Source: Streptomyces sp. NBC_00443 (GTDB taxonomy: Bacteria; Actinomycetota; Actinomycetes; Streptomycetales; Streptomycetaceae). From it: DNA of 64,000 nt. The DNA lies in the NCBI RefSeq assembly GCF_036014175.1, contig NZ_CP107917.1, forward strand, positions 5,270,001-5,334,000, given 5' to 3'. The notes below the pieces were generated by a model, which saw nothing but the letters and a program-made list of their open reading frames with translations, was not told the DNA's origin and ran no database searches. Each line of letters begins with the position of its first letter. Within the stretch, counting starts at the first letter, position 1. Below, in pieces: positions 34,143 to 43,180 of the stretch. A program made the translations under genes and the position numbers.

Positions 34143-35086
34143 TCCTCACCGTCACCCCGAACCCGTCCCTGGACCGCACCTACGAGGTGCCGTCCCTCGA
34201 CCGCGGCGAGGTCATACGCGCCACCGGCGAGCGCATGGACCCGGGCGGCAAGGGCGTGAACGTCTCGCGCGCCGTCACGGCCGCCGGGCAGCGCACGGTC
34301 GCGGTCCTGCCCCTGGGCGGCGCGCCCGGCGCGCTCGTCGCCGACCTGCTCGACGCGCAGGGCATCGAGGTCGCGCCGGTACCGGTCGCCGGCGCCACCC
34401 GGTCCAACATCGCGCTCGCGGAGTCGGACGGCGTGCTCACGAAGATCAACGCGCCCGGGCCGCGGCTGTCGGCCGCCGAGCAGGAACTCCTGCTGGAGAC
34501 GGTCCGCGAGCAGTCGCGCGACGCCGACTGGATCGCCTGCTGCGGCAGCCTGCCGCGGGGGCTCGCCCCGTCCTGGTACGCCGATGTGGTCACCCGGGCG
34601 CACGCGGGCGGCGCGCGGATTGCGCTGGACACCTCCGGACGCGCCCTCCTCGAAGCGCTGCGTGCCCGGCCCGACGTGGTGAAGCCGAACGCCGGGGAAC
34701 TCTCGGAGGCTGTCGGGCGCCCCCTGACCACCGTGGGCGACGCGCTGAAGGCCGCCGAGGAACTGCGCGCGATGGGCGCCGGCGCCGTACTGGCGAGCCT
34801 GGGCGCGGACGGGCAACTGCTCGTGGACGGCTCGGGCGCCTGGTTCGGCAGCGCGCGCGTGGACGTCGTACGCAGCAATGTCGGCGCAGGTGACTCCTCC
34901 CTCGCCGGTTTTCTGATCGCCGGGGGAGCCGGGCCCGAGGCGCTCGCCTCCGCCGTCGCGCACGGTGCGGCAGCCGTACAGCTGCCCGGCAGCGTGATGC
35001 CCTCGCCGGCCGATCTGGACCCGACCGCGGTGACGGTCACGGCCGAGGTGCCGGTGGACCGCGTACTGAAGGAGCCGGCGTCATGA
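34139..35086 (+). CDS. fruK: 1-phosphofructokinase
   Basis: 315 residues, the PfkB-family length. Substrate side: the NPSLDRTYEV start and GGKGVNVSRAV. ATP/anion hole: SNVGAGDSSLAGFLIAGG (GAGD motif with the catalytic Asp). It phosphorylates fructose-1-phosphate from the PTS to fructose-1,6-bisphosphate. The start overlaps the fruR stop by four bases, and the stop overlaps the start of an 85-codon ORF by four bases. Confidence 0.93.
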   Translation: MILTVTPNPSLDRTYEVPSLDRGEVIRATGERMDPGGKGVNVSRAVTAAGQRTVAVLPLGGAPGALVADLLDAQGIEVAPVPVAGATRSNIALAESDGVLTKINAPGPRLSAAEQELLLETVREQSRDADWIACCGSLPRGLAPSWYADVVTRAHAGGARIALDTSGRALLEALRARPDVVKPNAGELSEAVGRPLTTVGDALKAAEELRAMGAGAVLASLGADGQLLVDGSGAWFGSARVDVVRSNVGAGDSSLAGFLIAGGAGPEALASAVAHGAAAVQLPGSVMPSPADLDPTAVTVTAEVPVDRVLKEPAS

Positions 35087-35340
35087 CGAATGTCGTGGTT
35101 GTCACAGTTCTCGCCGATCCGGATCGTGACCGGCGAAGCTCGGCGTTACTCACGGCCACCGACGGACGGCAGCGCATCCTGAGCCGCTCGGCCGCCCGGG
35201 GGAGGCGGGTTCTCCCCGACCTCGCCTCCTCCGTCCCTGCCTCCCCCCACCGCATTCATGCCGCCCCCCACGGCACCCCCGTCCCCTTCACCGCCCACCA
35301 GACTCTCCGGGCGATACGCGTGCGAAGGAGCCCGCGATGA
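35083..35340 (+). CDS. 85-residue ORF bridging fruK and fruA, with a TTA codon
   Basis: The ATG at 35083 overlaps the fruK stop (ATGA), and the TGA at 35338-35340 overlaps the fruA ATG (ATGA). GGAG sits eight bases before the ATG. It encodes TNVVVVTVLADPDRDRRSSA, then a Leu by TTA (codon 22, 35146-35148), then an Arg/Pro/Ser/His-rich tail without a known domain. Third-position GC (~80%) is lower than in fruK or fruA. It may be a real small protein or only a leader that carries ribosomes from fruK to fruA. Confidence 0.5.
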   Translation: MTNVVVVTVLADPDRDRRSSALLTATDGRQRILSRSAARGRRVLPDLASSVPASPHRIHAAPHGTPVPFTAHQTLRAIRVRRSPR

Positions 35341-37460
35341 GCGACATGATCACCGCGGACCTGGTCGATCTCGACCTGTCCGCCGACACCAAGGAAGCGG
35401 CGGCGCGTGCCCTCGCCGAGCGCATGGCGGCCCTGGGCCGGGTGACCGACCTGGAGGGCTTCCTCGCCGACGTGGCCGCCCGCGAGGCCCAGATGCCGAC
35501 CGGCCTGGACGGCGGCATCGGCATCCCGCACTGCCGCAGCGAGCACGTCACCGAGCCCACGCTCGCCTTCGGGCGCAGCGCCGCCGGCATCGACTTCGGC
35601 GCTACGGACGGCCCGGCCGACCTGATCTTCCTGATCGCCGCTCCGGCGGGCGCGGACGACGCCCACCTGACGATCCTGTCGTCGCTGGCCCGGCAGCTGA
35701 TGAACCCCGAGTTCACGGACGCGCTGCGGTCGGCGGGCGATGCGGCGTCGGCGGCGGCGCTGATCCGGGGGGACGAGCCTGCGGCGGAAGGGGCGGCCGA
35801 GGCGGAAGGGGCGGCCGAGGCGGAGAGGCCGGTCGGCACCGCCGGTGCCGAAGGCTCTGGAGCCCCCCAAGACTCCGTGGCGTCGTCGGTGGCGGCCTCC
35901 GCCGACGACGCCACGGGTACCTCTTCCTCCGACGCTCCCGACGCTCCCGGCGCTGACCGCCCCTTCCGTATCGTCGCCGTCACCTCCTGCCCGACCGGCA
36001 TCGCCCACACCTACATGGCGGCCGAGTCGCTGGAGAACGCGGGCCGCGAGGCGGGCGTCGAGCTGGTCGTCGAGACGCAGGGCTCGGCCGGCTTCACCCG
36101 GCTCGACCCGGCCGTGATCGCCGCGGCGGACGGCGTGATCTTCGCGCACGACGTGGCCGTACGGGAGAAGGACCGGTTCGCGGGGAAGCCGACCGTCGAC
36201 GTCGGCGTGAAGGCGGGCATCAACCGCCCCGCCGAGCTCATCTCCGACGTCCGCGCCAAGGCGGAGCGCGGCGAGGCCACCGCCGCCGCCCGGCCCGGCG
36301 GGGGCACCCCGGTCGAGCGCGCGGGCGAGCCCGGCGAGGGCTACGGCACCAAGCTGCGCAAGTGGCTGATGTCCGGCGTGAGCTACATGGTCCCGTTCGT
36401 CGCGGCGGGCGGTCTGCTGATCGCCCTCGGCTTCGCGATCGGCGGCTACCAGATCAATGAGGCCAAGTCGGTCACCGAGCACTTCGACTGGGGGCAGGTC
36501 GACAGCTGGGGCGCGCTGCTGTTCCAGATCGGCGGCGCGGCCTTCGGCTTCCTCGTCCCGGTCCTCGCCGGCTACATCGCGTACGGCATGGCGGACCGCC
36601 CCGGCCTCGTGCCCGGCTTCGTCGGCGGTGCGATCTCCGTGACGATCGGCGCGGGCTTCCTCGGCGGTCTGGTCGCCGGTCTCATCGCGGGTGGGGTCGT
36701 CCTCGGCATCCAGCGCATCAACATCCCACCGGTGCTGCGCGGCATCATGCCGGTGGTGGTGATCCCGCTGGTGTCCTCGGCGGTCGTCGGCTTCCTGATG
36801 TTCGTGGTGATCGGCAAGCCGATCTCCGAGGCGCAGAACGGCCTGACCGACTGGCTGAACAGCCTCTCCGGCGCCAACGCCGTCCTGCTCGGCGTCCTGC
36901 TCGGCCTGATGATGTGCTTCGACCTCGGCGGCCCGGTCAACAAGGTGGCCTACACCTTCGCGACGGCCGGCATCTCGGTCGCGGCGCCGAGCGACTCCGC
37001 GATGAAGATCATGGCCGCCGTGATGGCCGCCGGCATGGTCCCGCCGCTCGGCATGGCCCTCGCCACCACGATCCGCAAGAAGCTGTTCACCACCGCCGAG
37101 CGCGAGAACGGCAAGGCCGCCTGGGTCCTGGGAGCCTCCTTCATCTCCGAGGGCGCGATCCCCTTCGCGGCGGCCGACCCGCTGCGCGTGATCCCCGCCT
37201 CCATGGCGGGCGGCGCGGTCACCGGCGCGCTCACCATGGCCTTCGGCTCGACCCTGCGCGCACCGCACGGCGGCATCTGGGTCACCTTCCTGATCGGCAA
37301 GCCGTTCCTGTACCTGCTGGCCATCGCGGCCGGTACGGCGGTCACGGCGGGCCTGGTCATCGTCCTGAAGGGCATGCGCAAGACGGCCCCCCAGGGCGTC
37401 GCAGCCGCCGAGCCGCCGACGGCAACGACCGCGGAGGCGAAGCAGCCGGTGGCGGCATAA
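35337..37460 (+). CDS. fruA: PTS fructose transporter EIIABC
   Basis: 707 residues in the order IIA-IIB-IIC. IIA (~1-150): phosphorylated His in GIPHCRSEHV. An Ala/Glu-rich linker. IIB (~205-300): active Cys in VTSCPTGIAHTYMAAE. IIC (~340-690): membrane domain beginning WLMSGVSYMVPFVAAGGLL. It imports fructose as fructose-1-phosphate. GAAGGAG lies seven bases before the ATG at 35337, which overlaps the stop of the bridging ORF. Confidence 0.95.
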   Translation: MSDMITADLVDLDLSADTKEAAARALAERMAALGRVTDLEGFLADVAAREAQMPTGLDGGIGIPHCRSEHVTEPTLAFGRSAAGIDFGATDGPADLIFLIAAPAGADDAHLTILSSLARQLMNPEFTDALRSAGDAASAAALIRGDEPAAEGAAEAEGAAEAERPVGTAGAEGSGAPQDSVASSVAASADDATGTSSSDAPDAPGADRPFRIVAVTSCPTGIAHTYMAAESLENAGREAGVELVVETQGSAGFTRLDPAVIAAADGVIFAHDVAVREKDRFAGKPTVDVGVKAGINRPAELISDVRAKAERGEATAAARPGGGTPVERAGEPGEGYGTKLRKWLMSGVSYMVPFVAAGGLLIALGFAIGGYQINEAKSVTEHFDWGQVDSWGALLFQIGGAAFGFLVPVLAGYIAYGMADRPGLVPGFVGGAISVTIGAGFLGGLVAGLIAGGVVLGIQRINIPPVLRGIMPVVVIPLVSSAVVGFLMFVVIGKPISEAQNGLTDWLNSLSGANAVLLGVLLGLMMCFDLGGPVNKVAYTFATAGISVAAPSDSAMKIMAAVMAAGMVPPLGMALATTIRKKLFTTAERENGKAAWVLGASFISEGAIPFAAADPLRVIPASMAGGAVTGALTMAFGSTLRAPHGGIWVTFLIGKPFLYLLAIAAGTAVTAGLVIVLKGMRKTAPQGVAAAEPPTATTAEAKQPVAA

Positions 37461-37570
37461 GGCCTCCGGCCTCCGCTCTCCGCTCTCCGGCCTCCGGCCT
37501 CCGCGGTGACAGCCTCCCGCGTGTCCCTTTGGGGCACTGTGAGTTGTTCACGGCACCTGCGAGATACGTC

Positions 37571-37598
37571 ACGGTCCGGGCCCAATGGCCCGGACCGT
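37571..37598 (+). terminator. Terminator of the fru operon
   Basis: ACGGTCCGGGCC (37571-37582) pairs with GGCCCGGACCGT (37587-37598) around a 4-base loop, about 110 bases after the fruA stop and just before the next small gene. Confidence 0.85.
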
Positions 37599-37615
37599 GT
37601 TGTCTACTGGAGCGT

Positions 37616-37858
37616 ATGCCTGAGAACGTCTCGATCATCCAGCTGCTGGGCCCGGTCGTCCTCGCCCTGGCAGCTGTGCTGTGGGTGATGGGGCTGGCCC
37701 GCCTCCTGCGCCGCACCCGTCCCGAGGCCACTCCCTGGGCACTTCCCGGCCTCCCGGCCCAGCGGCAGACCGCCCCGGCCCAGGAAGCCGTGGAACTGAC
37801 CCCGGCAGAACGGGACGCGTTCGCCGGCCTGGTACGCCAACTCGACGACCGCCGCTGA
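37616..37858 (+). CDS. Small single-pass membrane protein
   Basis: 80 residues from the ATG at 37616. One N-terminal membrane helix (LLGPVVLALAAVLWVMGLARL), a basic flank (LLRRTRP), then a soluble tail ending PAERDAFAGLVRQLDDRR. No known domain. It begins only 18 bases after the fru terminator, so it must have its own promoter overlapping that hairpin or rely on read-through. Confidence 0.65.
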   Translation: MPENVSIIQLLGPVVLALAAVLWVMGLARLLRRTRPEATPWALPGLPAQRQTAPAQEAVELTPAERDAFAGLVRQLDDRR

Positions 37859-38192
37859 AGAGCTGCGCCGCTTGGACGGACCCGGCGCCCCGGTCGGCGC
37901 TCAGCCCGGCCACATACGGCAGATGCGCTCGCGGTGCCTGCGGCACTCGGCCCGCCGCCTCCGGCACCTGATCGCGCCCGCCACCAGCGGGACCCGTGCT
38001 CGGCACCTCCGGAACACGCGCACACCGCCTGCGCCCGCCATCCGTGCGGCGCTCACACCCGCCTCGTGCGGCACCCGCGGTCGCGACCAGCGGGACCTGC
38101 GCCCACCGCCTCCGGCACCCACGCTGCTGGCTCCGGCACCCTCGCTACCGCCTCCGGCGCCCGTGCCGCCCCCTACGGCCCCCGCACCGCCC
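37859..38192. other. Intergenic region with repetitive G/C words
   Basis: 334 bases without a supported gene. The plus strand repeats CGGCACC/CCGGCGCCC-like words, giving long meaningless frames rich in Pro, Ala and Arg. No clear stem-loop. Confidence 0.5.
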
Positions 38193-38939
38193 CTACGGCA
38201 CCTGTGCAGCCCGCCGTTCCATCGCGTCGCGTGCCGCGTCCTCGCTGGTGTACACCTCGCACATGTGCTGGCCGTCGGGTGTGGCCGTGTGCTCGACCTC
38301 CCAGAGGGAGATCTCCTGGCCGTCGCGGAGCAGGAAGGCATGTTCGTAGAGGGAGAAGCAGAGCCCGGGGCGGCCCGCGCGGCCCGGGCGGCCGAAGGCC
38401 TGGGTGATCTGGTGCGCGAACGCCGTGGTCAGCAGGGCGACCGTCGCCGGGTCCGGCCGGTCCGGGTTCTCCGCGCGGCGCAGCAACCGGCGCGCGTGGT
38501 CCGCCGAGTCGTCCGGCCCATACGCGTGCCGGGGCGCGGGGATCGGCGACAGCTGCACCGTCACCGGCAGTTCGAAGTCCGGCGCGTCCGGCGGCAGCGG
38601 CAGCCGCCCGGTCGCGGCGCGCAGCTCCTCCTCGTCGACGTACACCTCGTGCTGCGGGGCCCGGCCCCGCGCGGTGTTGTGGACGAGCTCCCACAGTGTG
38701 AGCGCCGACCCGTCGGCGAGCAGCCAGGTGTGCCGGTACGTCTCCCTATGCAGGCCCGCGCTGTGATGCGCGGAGTGCAGCGAGCTGTCGTGAGCCAGCG
38801 CACAGTCGAGCCGTCGTATCGTCTCGTCGGGCAGCTCGAACGAGTTCAGGGCACGGCCGAGGAGTCGCGCGAGGTGCTCCTCCGGAGACTCCGGCGACTC
38901 GGGTGGTTCGTACGCTGCCGTCTCGTACGGAACGCTCAA
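38193..38939 (-). CDS. Hypothetical Streptomyces protein (DUF6227-like)
   Basis: 248 residues from a TTG at 38939, with GGGAG five bases upstream. It contains two similar halves: one around WLLADGSALTLWELVHNTA (with HEVYVDEEE) and one around FLLRDGQEISLWEVEHTAT (with CEVYTSEDA). So it is an internal duplication of a ~60-residue unit with a conserved LW-E-V-H core. I recall such proteins as DUF6227 in Streptomyces; no function is known. Soluble, no signal peptide. Confidence 0.75.
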   Translation of the reverse strand: MSVPYETAAYEPPESPESPEEHLARLLGRALNSFELPDETIRRLDCALAHDSSLHSAHHSAGLHRETYRHTWLLADGSALTLWELVHNTARGRAPQHEVYVDEEELRAATGRLPLPPDAPDFELPVTVQLSPIPAPRHAYGPDDSADHARRLLRRAENPDRPDPATVALLTTAFAHQITQAFGRPGRAGRPGLCFSLYEHAFLLRDGQEISLWEVEHTATPDGQHMCEVYTSEDAARDAMERRAAQVP

Positions 38940-39045
38940 GGTTTCTCCCGGCGTTGCTGCATGTCACCTTGTGGGTGCATACCGTAGCCCCTCGGTCGGA
39001 CATCATGTCCGGGAACCGAGAAAACGTACGTCCGGTAAAACGCGT

Positions 39046-39074
39046 GGGCCGCGCGAGAAGTTCCCGCGCGGCCC
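39046..39074 (-). terminator. Terminator of the L,D-transpeptidase gene
   Basis: GGGCCGCGCG (39046-39055) pairs with CGCGCGGCCC (39065-39074), downstream of the stop at 39118. Confidence 0.75.
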
Positions 39075-39117
39075 GACGAACTGTCAAGAATCCCTGCTCG
39101 GACGGTACTTCAGTGGG

Positions 39118-40338
39118 TCACGCGGCGCTGCCCGCGACCCATTCGTTCCACGACATGTTCCAGCCGTTGAGCCCGTTGTCCGGCGTCACGGTCTTGTCGG
39201 GGGAGTTCTTGACGATCACCACGTCACCGAGGATGGAGCTGTCGTAGAACCACTTGGCGGGGGTGTCCCCCTGCCCGCCCTTCATGTCCTGCAGGCCGAC
39301 GCAGCCGTGGCTGGTGCCCTGGCTGCCGAAGGGCGGGTTGCCCTGGTTGTACCAGTAGTTGCCGTGCAGGAAGGTCCCCGACTGCGTCAGCCGCATCGCG
39401 TTCGGCACGTCCTTGATGTCGTACGCGTTGGCGAGATCGACCGTGCGGCTGTCCATGCGGACCTTCTTGTACTTCTCGGAGATCACCATCTGCCCGTTGT
39501 AGGTGGAGAACTCCGAGCTGCCCGCCGAGATCGGCACCGACTTGACCGTCTTGCCGTCCCGCACGACCGTCATCGTCTGCGTGCTGACATCGACCGTGGA
39601 GACCTGCGAGCGCCCGACGGTGAAGGTGACCGTCTTCTTCTGCACCCCGTGGACGCCGTTCGCACCCTCGACCCCGTCCAGGTCGACCTTCATCGTGACC
39701 TTGGAGCCGGCCTTCCAGTACTCCTCGGGCCGGAAGTCGAGCCGCTGCCCGTTGAACCAGTGCCCGACCACCTTCTGGCCACTGCTGGACGTGACCGAGA
39801 TGTGCGACTGCACGTCCTTCTTGTTGCTGATCGCCTTGTCGAAGTTGAACGACACCGGCATGCCGACCCCGACCGTGGTGCCGTCGTCGGGCGTGTACGT
39901 CCCGATGAAGCTGTTGGCCTTGGACACCGTCGAGAAGGTCGAGTCGGCCGCGGCGCTGCGCCCGTCGGCGTCCTTCGCGGTGGCCGAAATCTGATATTTC
40001 GTCCCCCGCTCCAGCTGCTCCTTCGGCTTCCAGCTGACTCCGTCGGCGGCCAGGGAGCCCGGCACGGCCTGTCCCGTCCCGGCCACCGTCATCTTCACCT
40101 CGGTCAGCTTGCCGTCACTGACCTTTACGCCGGTCGAGTTGATCGACGCCCCCGTCGAGCCGTCCTTCGCCGAGATCGCGATCTGCGCTGCGGAAGTACT
40201 GGACGAGTCATTGCCGCCCTTTCCGTCCTCGTGATCGGCGTTGGCGCCTCCACCGCAGGCGGTGAGCGTCAGAGCGCCGATCATCAGGGCGGCACAGGCC
40301 CCCACTGCGCGCCGCGCTGCTATGTCCGGCGTTGTCAC
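39118..40338 (-). CDS. L,D-transpeptidase lipoprotein with Ig-like domains
   Basis: 406 residues from a GTG at 40338 behind GGAG. A lipoprotein signal peptide (MIGALTLTACGG, lipobox LTAC) anchors it outside the membrane. Two Ig-like domains (~50-245) precede a YkuD catalytic domain with HGNYWYN and the active-site SHGCVGLQ. It makes 3-3 cross-links in peptidoglycan, like mycobacterial Ldt enzymes. It fits with the penicillin-binding and envelope genes elsewhere in the window. Confidence 0.94.
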   Translation of the reverse strand: MTTPDIAARRAVGACAALMIGALTLTACGGGANADHEDGKGGNDSSSTSAAQIAISAKDGSTGASINSTGVKVSDGKLTEVKMTVAGTGQAVPGSLAADGVSWKPKEQLERGTKYQISATAKDADGRSAAADSTFSTVSKANSFIGTYTPDDGTTVGVGMPVSFNFDKAISNKKDVQSHISVTSSSGQKVVGHWFNGQRLDFRPEEYWKAGSKVTMKVDLDGVEGANGVHGVQKKTVTFTVGRSQVSTVDVSTQTMTVVRDGKTVKSVPISAGSSEFSTYNGQMVISEKYKKVRMDSRTVDLANAYDIKDVPNAMRLTQSGTFLHGNYWYNQGNPPFGSQGTSHGCVGLQDMKGGQGDTPAKWFYDSSILGDVVIVKNSPDKTVTPDNGLNGWNMSWNEWVAGSAA

Positions 40339-40532
40339 GAGTTACTCCATCTTTATGCGATCTACGGGATCCGTTCCGTTCCACGGTGGAAGAGGCCACC
40401 GCCACGGGACCGGGTTCCCAACGTGCTCCGTGAACGCCATCACGTGACACAACCGGGACAATCGCCCGCGGCGCCCGCGGGGGAGCTCCTCCGTTACCCC
40501 TGCCCGTTATCGCTCCCCGTTACCGGTCCCTG

Positions 40533-41561
40533 TCACCGCTGCCCGTACAACTCCCCGTACGACGGCCACACTCCACCCGGCCCGTTCACCGGCGCAGCCG
40601 CCCGCACGGCCCGCACGATCGCCCGCGTCAACGCGTCCGCGCCCGCCGCGAGAAGCTCGTTCAGCGCGAGGGGCTGCCCGGCGTCGAGCGGACGGTCCCC
40701 GGTGGCCAGCGCGAACACGGTGTCCCCGTCGTTGAGCAGATGCACCGGCCGTACGGCCCGCGCGATGCCGTCGTGCGCCGTGCCGGCCAGCTTCTGCGCC
40801 TGCGCCTTCGTCAGGTCCGCGTCGGTGGCAACCACGGCGAGCGTGGTGTTGAGCGGGGGCGGCGCGTTCTTCGCCGCGCTCTCGGCGAGGCTCCGGCGCG
40901 CGCCCTCGTGGACGCTCTCCTCCGGGTAGTCCACGCGCCCCTGGAACAACTCCCCGTACAGAACCCCGGTCTCGGGATCCACGGCCGACCCCGCCGCGTT
41001 GGCCACCACCAGCGCGGCCACCGTGATCCCCGAGTCGAGGACGACGCTCGCGGTGCCGATCCCGCCCTTCACCGGCCCGACCGTCGCCCCCGTACCGGCG
41101 CCCACGCAGCCCTCCCGCACCGGGGCGCCCGGTTCGCTCGCCGCGGCCGCCTCGACCGCCGCCCGCCCGGTGGCCGCGTCCGGCCTCGCCCGGAAGTCGC
41201 CGCCCCGGCCGAGATCGAAGACACACGCGGCGGGCACCACCGGCACGACATGAGCCGGATCCACCCCGACCCGCACCCCGCGCCGCTCCTCCTCCAGCCA
41301 GGCCATCACCCCGGACGCCGCGTCCAGCCCGTACGCGCTGCCCCCGGTCAGCACGATCGCCTCGACCTTCTGCACGAGGTTGCGCGGATCGAGGGCGTCC
41401 GTCTCCTTGGTGCCGGGACCGCCGCCGCGTACGTCCACGGCGGCGACGGCTCCGCCCTCGGGCGCCAGGACGACCGTGGTGCCGGTGAGCCAACCGTCGC
41501 CGGTGCGTGTCGCATGGCCCACCCGCAGCCCGGCGACATCTGTCAGTGCGTCAACTGTCAT
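40533..41561 (-). CDS. P1 family peptidase (DmpA/NylC type), self-processing
   Basis: 342 residues. N-terminal VDALTDVAGLRVGHATR and the Gly-rich GGGPGTKETDALDP, VLTGGSAYGLDAASGVM are typical. The likely autocleavage site is in PPPLNTTLAVVATDAD, where the Asn-Thr bond matches NylC (nylon oligomer hydrolase), giving a Thr nucleophile at the new N-terminus. Members are aminopeptidases or amide hydrolases acting in the cytosol. The ATG is at 41561. Confidence 0.9.
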   Translation of the reverse strand: MTVDALTDVAGLRVGHATRTGDGWLTGTTVVLAPEGGAVAAVDVRGGGPGTKETDALDPRNLVQKVEAIVLTGGSAYGLDAASGVMAWLEEERRGVRVGVDPAHVVPVVPAACVFDLGRGGDFRARPDAATGRAAVEAAAASEPGAPVREGCVGAGTGATVGPVKGGIGTASVVLDSGITVAALVVANAAGSAVDPETGVLYGELFQGRVDYPEESVHEGARRSLAESAAKNAPPPLNTTLAVVATDADLTKAQAQKLAGTAHDGIARAVRPVHLLNDGDTVFALATGDRPLDAGQPLALNELLAAGADALTRAIVRAVRAAAPVNGPGGVWPSYGELYGQR

Positions 41562-41652
41562 GGGTCCAGTCTCGTCCAGCCACCGGTGCGCTCCCGCGAA
41601 GTCCGGCCGGACGGGGCCGGTCGGGCGACCGGCGCCTGACCCGTCCCACGTA

Positions 41653-42891
41653 TCAGGCGAGCGGCGTCTCCGCCGTCGTCCCGTACCCTCGGGCTGCCCT
41701 ACGGGCCGTCAGCGTCTCCCCGGTCACCACCGCCAGCGCCGTGACGATGCCGGCCACGAGCACCGCCCAATCGCCCAGGAAGGTGCAGCAGATCACCAGC
41801 AGCGCCGCGGTCGGCAGCACCAGCTGCTGGGAGATGCCCACCTTGAAGTAACGCGAGTGCAGCACCCAGACCGTGAGGAGATAGAGCGCCGTCGGCAGGG
41901 TCACCGCGGCCGACGCGGCCAGCGTCGAGATGTGCGCCTTGCCCACGGTCTGCTCCACCGCCACCTCCAGACCCGCGCCGATCGCGGCCGCCGACGCGAA
42001 CACCACGTAGTGGCCGTAGCCCCACAGGAACGCCTGTCTGTTGGAGCGCAGATGGCCGTGGATGGGCACCACGAAGTAGATCCACCAGGAGGCGAAGATG
42101 ATCAGCAGCCCGCCCGCGGCGATCGGCAGCACATCGCCCAGCGCGTCGTTCTCGTCGATGCCGGTCTTCACCGCCACCGTGGCCGCCGCGATGGTCTCGC
42201 CGAGCACGATGATCGTGAACAGCCCGTACCGCTCGGCGATGTGATGTGGGTGCCAGGACGTGGGGTGGTTCCTCTCCGCGAACGGAGGCACGCACATCTC
42301 CAGGATCGCCATCACCAGGAACAGCCAGGGCCTGGCGTCCTCGGGCAGGAGCACCAGGCCCACCCAGCCGATCTGGCACAGCAGCACACCGCCGGCGTAC
42401 CGCTGGGCCATTCTCCGCTCCGGGCCCTCACTCGACCTGGCCACCCGCAGCCACTGCCCCACCAGGGCCAGCCGCATGATCACATAGCCCAGCAGCACCG
42501 CCAGGTACTCGTGGTCCTCGAACGCCCGGGAGATCCCGGCGGCCAGGACCAGCACACCGGCGATCTGGATCAGGGTGACGACCCGGTAGAGGATGTCGTC
42601 GTTGTCGTAGGCGGAGGCGAACCAGGTGAAGTTCATCCAGGCCCACCAGATGGCGAAGAAGACCATCGCGTAGTCGAGGATCCCCTGGCCCGCGTGGCTC
42701 TCGGCGACCGCGTGCACCAACTGGATGCCCGCCTGGGCGATGGCCACGACGAAGCACAGGTCGAAGAAGAGCTCCAGCGGAGTGGCGACCCGGTGCTCCT
42801 CACCCCGGCCACGGGCGGTGAGCCTGCGCAGCGGGCGGCGGTGTCCGGGTGGGCGGGGGGAGCCCGACGCGGGAGTGGAACTGGACGTCAT
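41653..42891 (-). CDS. ltrA: Low temperature requirement protein A (LtrA) family membrane protein
   Basis: 412 residues, with about ten membrane helices. The family signature TPLELFFDLCFVVAIAQ is near the N-terminus, then IWWAWMNFTWFASAYDNDD and RYGLFTIIVLGETI. The function of LtrA is unknown beyond cold-sensitive phenotypes in Listeria. The start is taken as the ATG at 42891 in a weak ribosome-site context, about 100 bases from a divergent small gene. Confidence 0.9.
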   Translation of the reverse strand: MTSSSTPASGSPRPPGHRRPLRRLTARGRGEEHRVATPLELFFDLCFVVAIAQAGIQLVHAVAESHAGQGILDYAMVFFAIWWAWMNFTWFASAYDNDDILYRVVTLIQIAGVLVLAAGISRAFEDHEYLAVLLGYVIMRLALVGQWLRVARSSEGPERRMAQRYAGGVLLCQIGWVGLVLLPEDARPWLFLVMAILEMCVPPFAERNHPTSWHPHHIAERYGLFTIIVLGETIAAATVAVKTGIDENDALGDVLPIAAGGLLIIFASWWIYFVVPIHGHLRSNRQAFLWGYGHYVVFASAAAIGAGLEVAVEQTVGKAHISTLAASAAVTLPTALYLLTVWVLHSRYFKVGISQQLVLPTAALLVICCTFLGDWAVLVAGIVTALAVVTGETLTARRAARGYGTTAETPLA

Positions 42892-42990
42892 GGGGACAAG
42901 CACAGCAGATGGAGCGGGGAATTTCTCCCGTAAGGGATCACCCGTGTGCGGGGGCGGGGGCCGTTGCCGCACGGGCCGTACCCTGGACGT

Positions 42991-43176
42991 ATGAGCACCG
43001 CCCCCGCCGCCCCCGAACCGCGCGAGCCGAAGCCCGCGCTGGTCTTCGACGACCCGCTGGACCAGCAGTCCTCGGACGACACGGACCGTGGGTGGGGCGA
43101 GCGGCCCGGTACCGCCGGCGACAGCGCGGCCGACCTGAAGCGCTTCCTCGACGAGAAGCCGCCCCACCACCTCTGA
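42991..43176 (+). CDS. Small acidic conserved-looking protein
   Basis: 61 residues from the ATG at 42991. A Pro/Ala N-terminus, PALVFDDPLDQQSSDDTDRG, then DSAADLKRFLDEKPPHH. It looks intrinsically disordered apart from one short helix. Third-position GC supports coding. It is convergent with mscL (4 bases apart) and divergent from ltrA. No function assigned. Confidence 0.65.
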   Translation: MSTAPAAPEPREPKPALVFDDPLDQQSSDDTDRGWGERPGTAGDSAADLKRFLDEKPPHHL

Positions 43177-43180
43177 GCCC

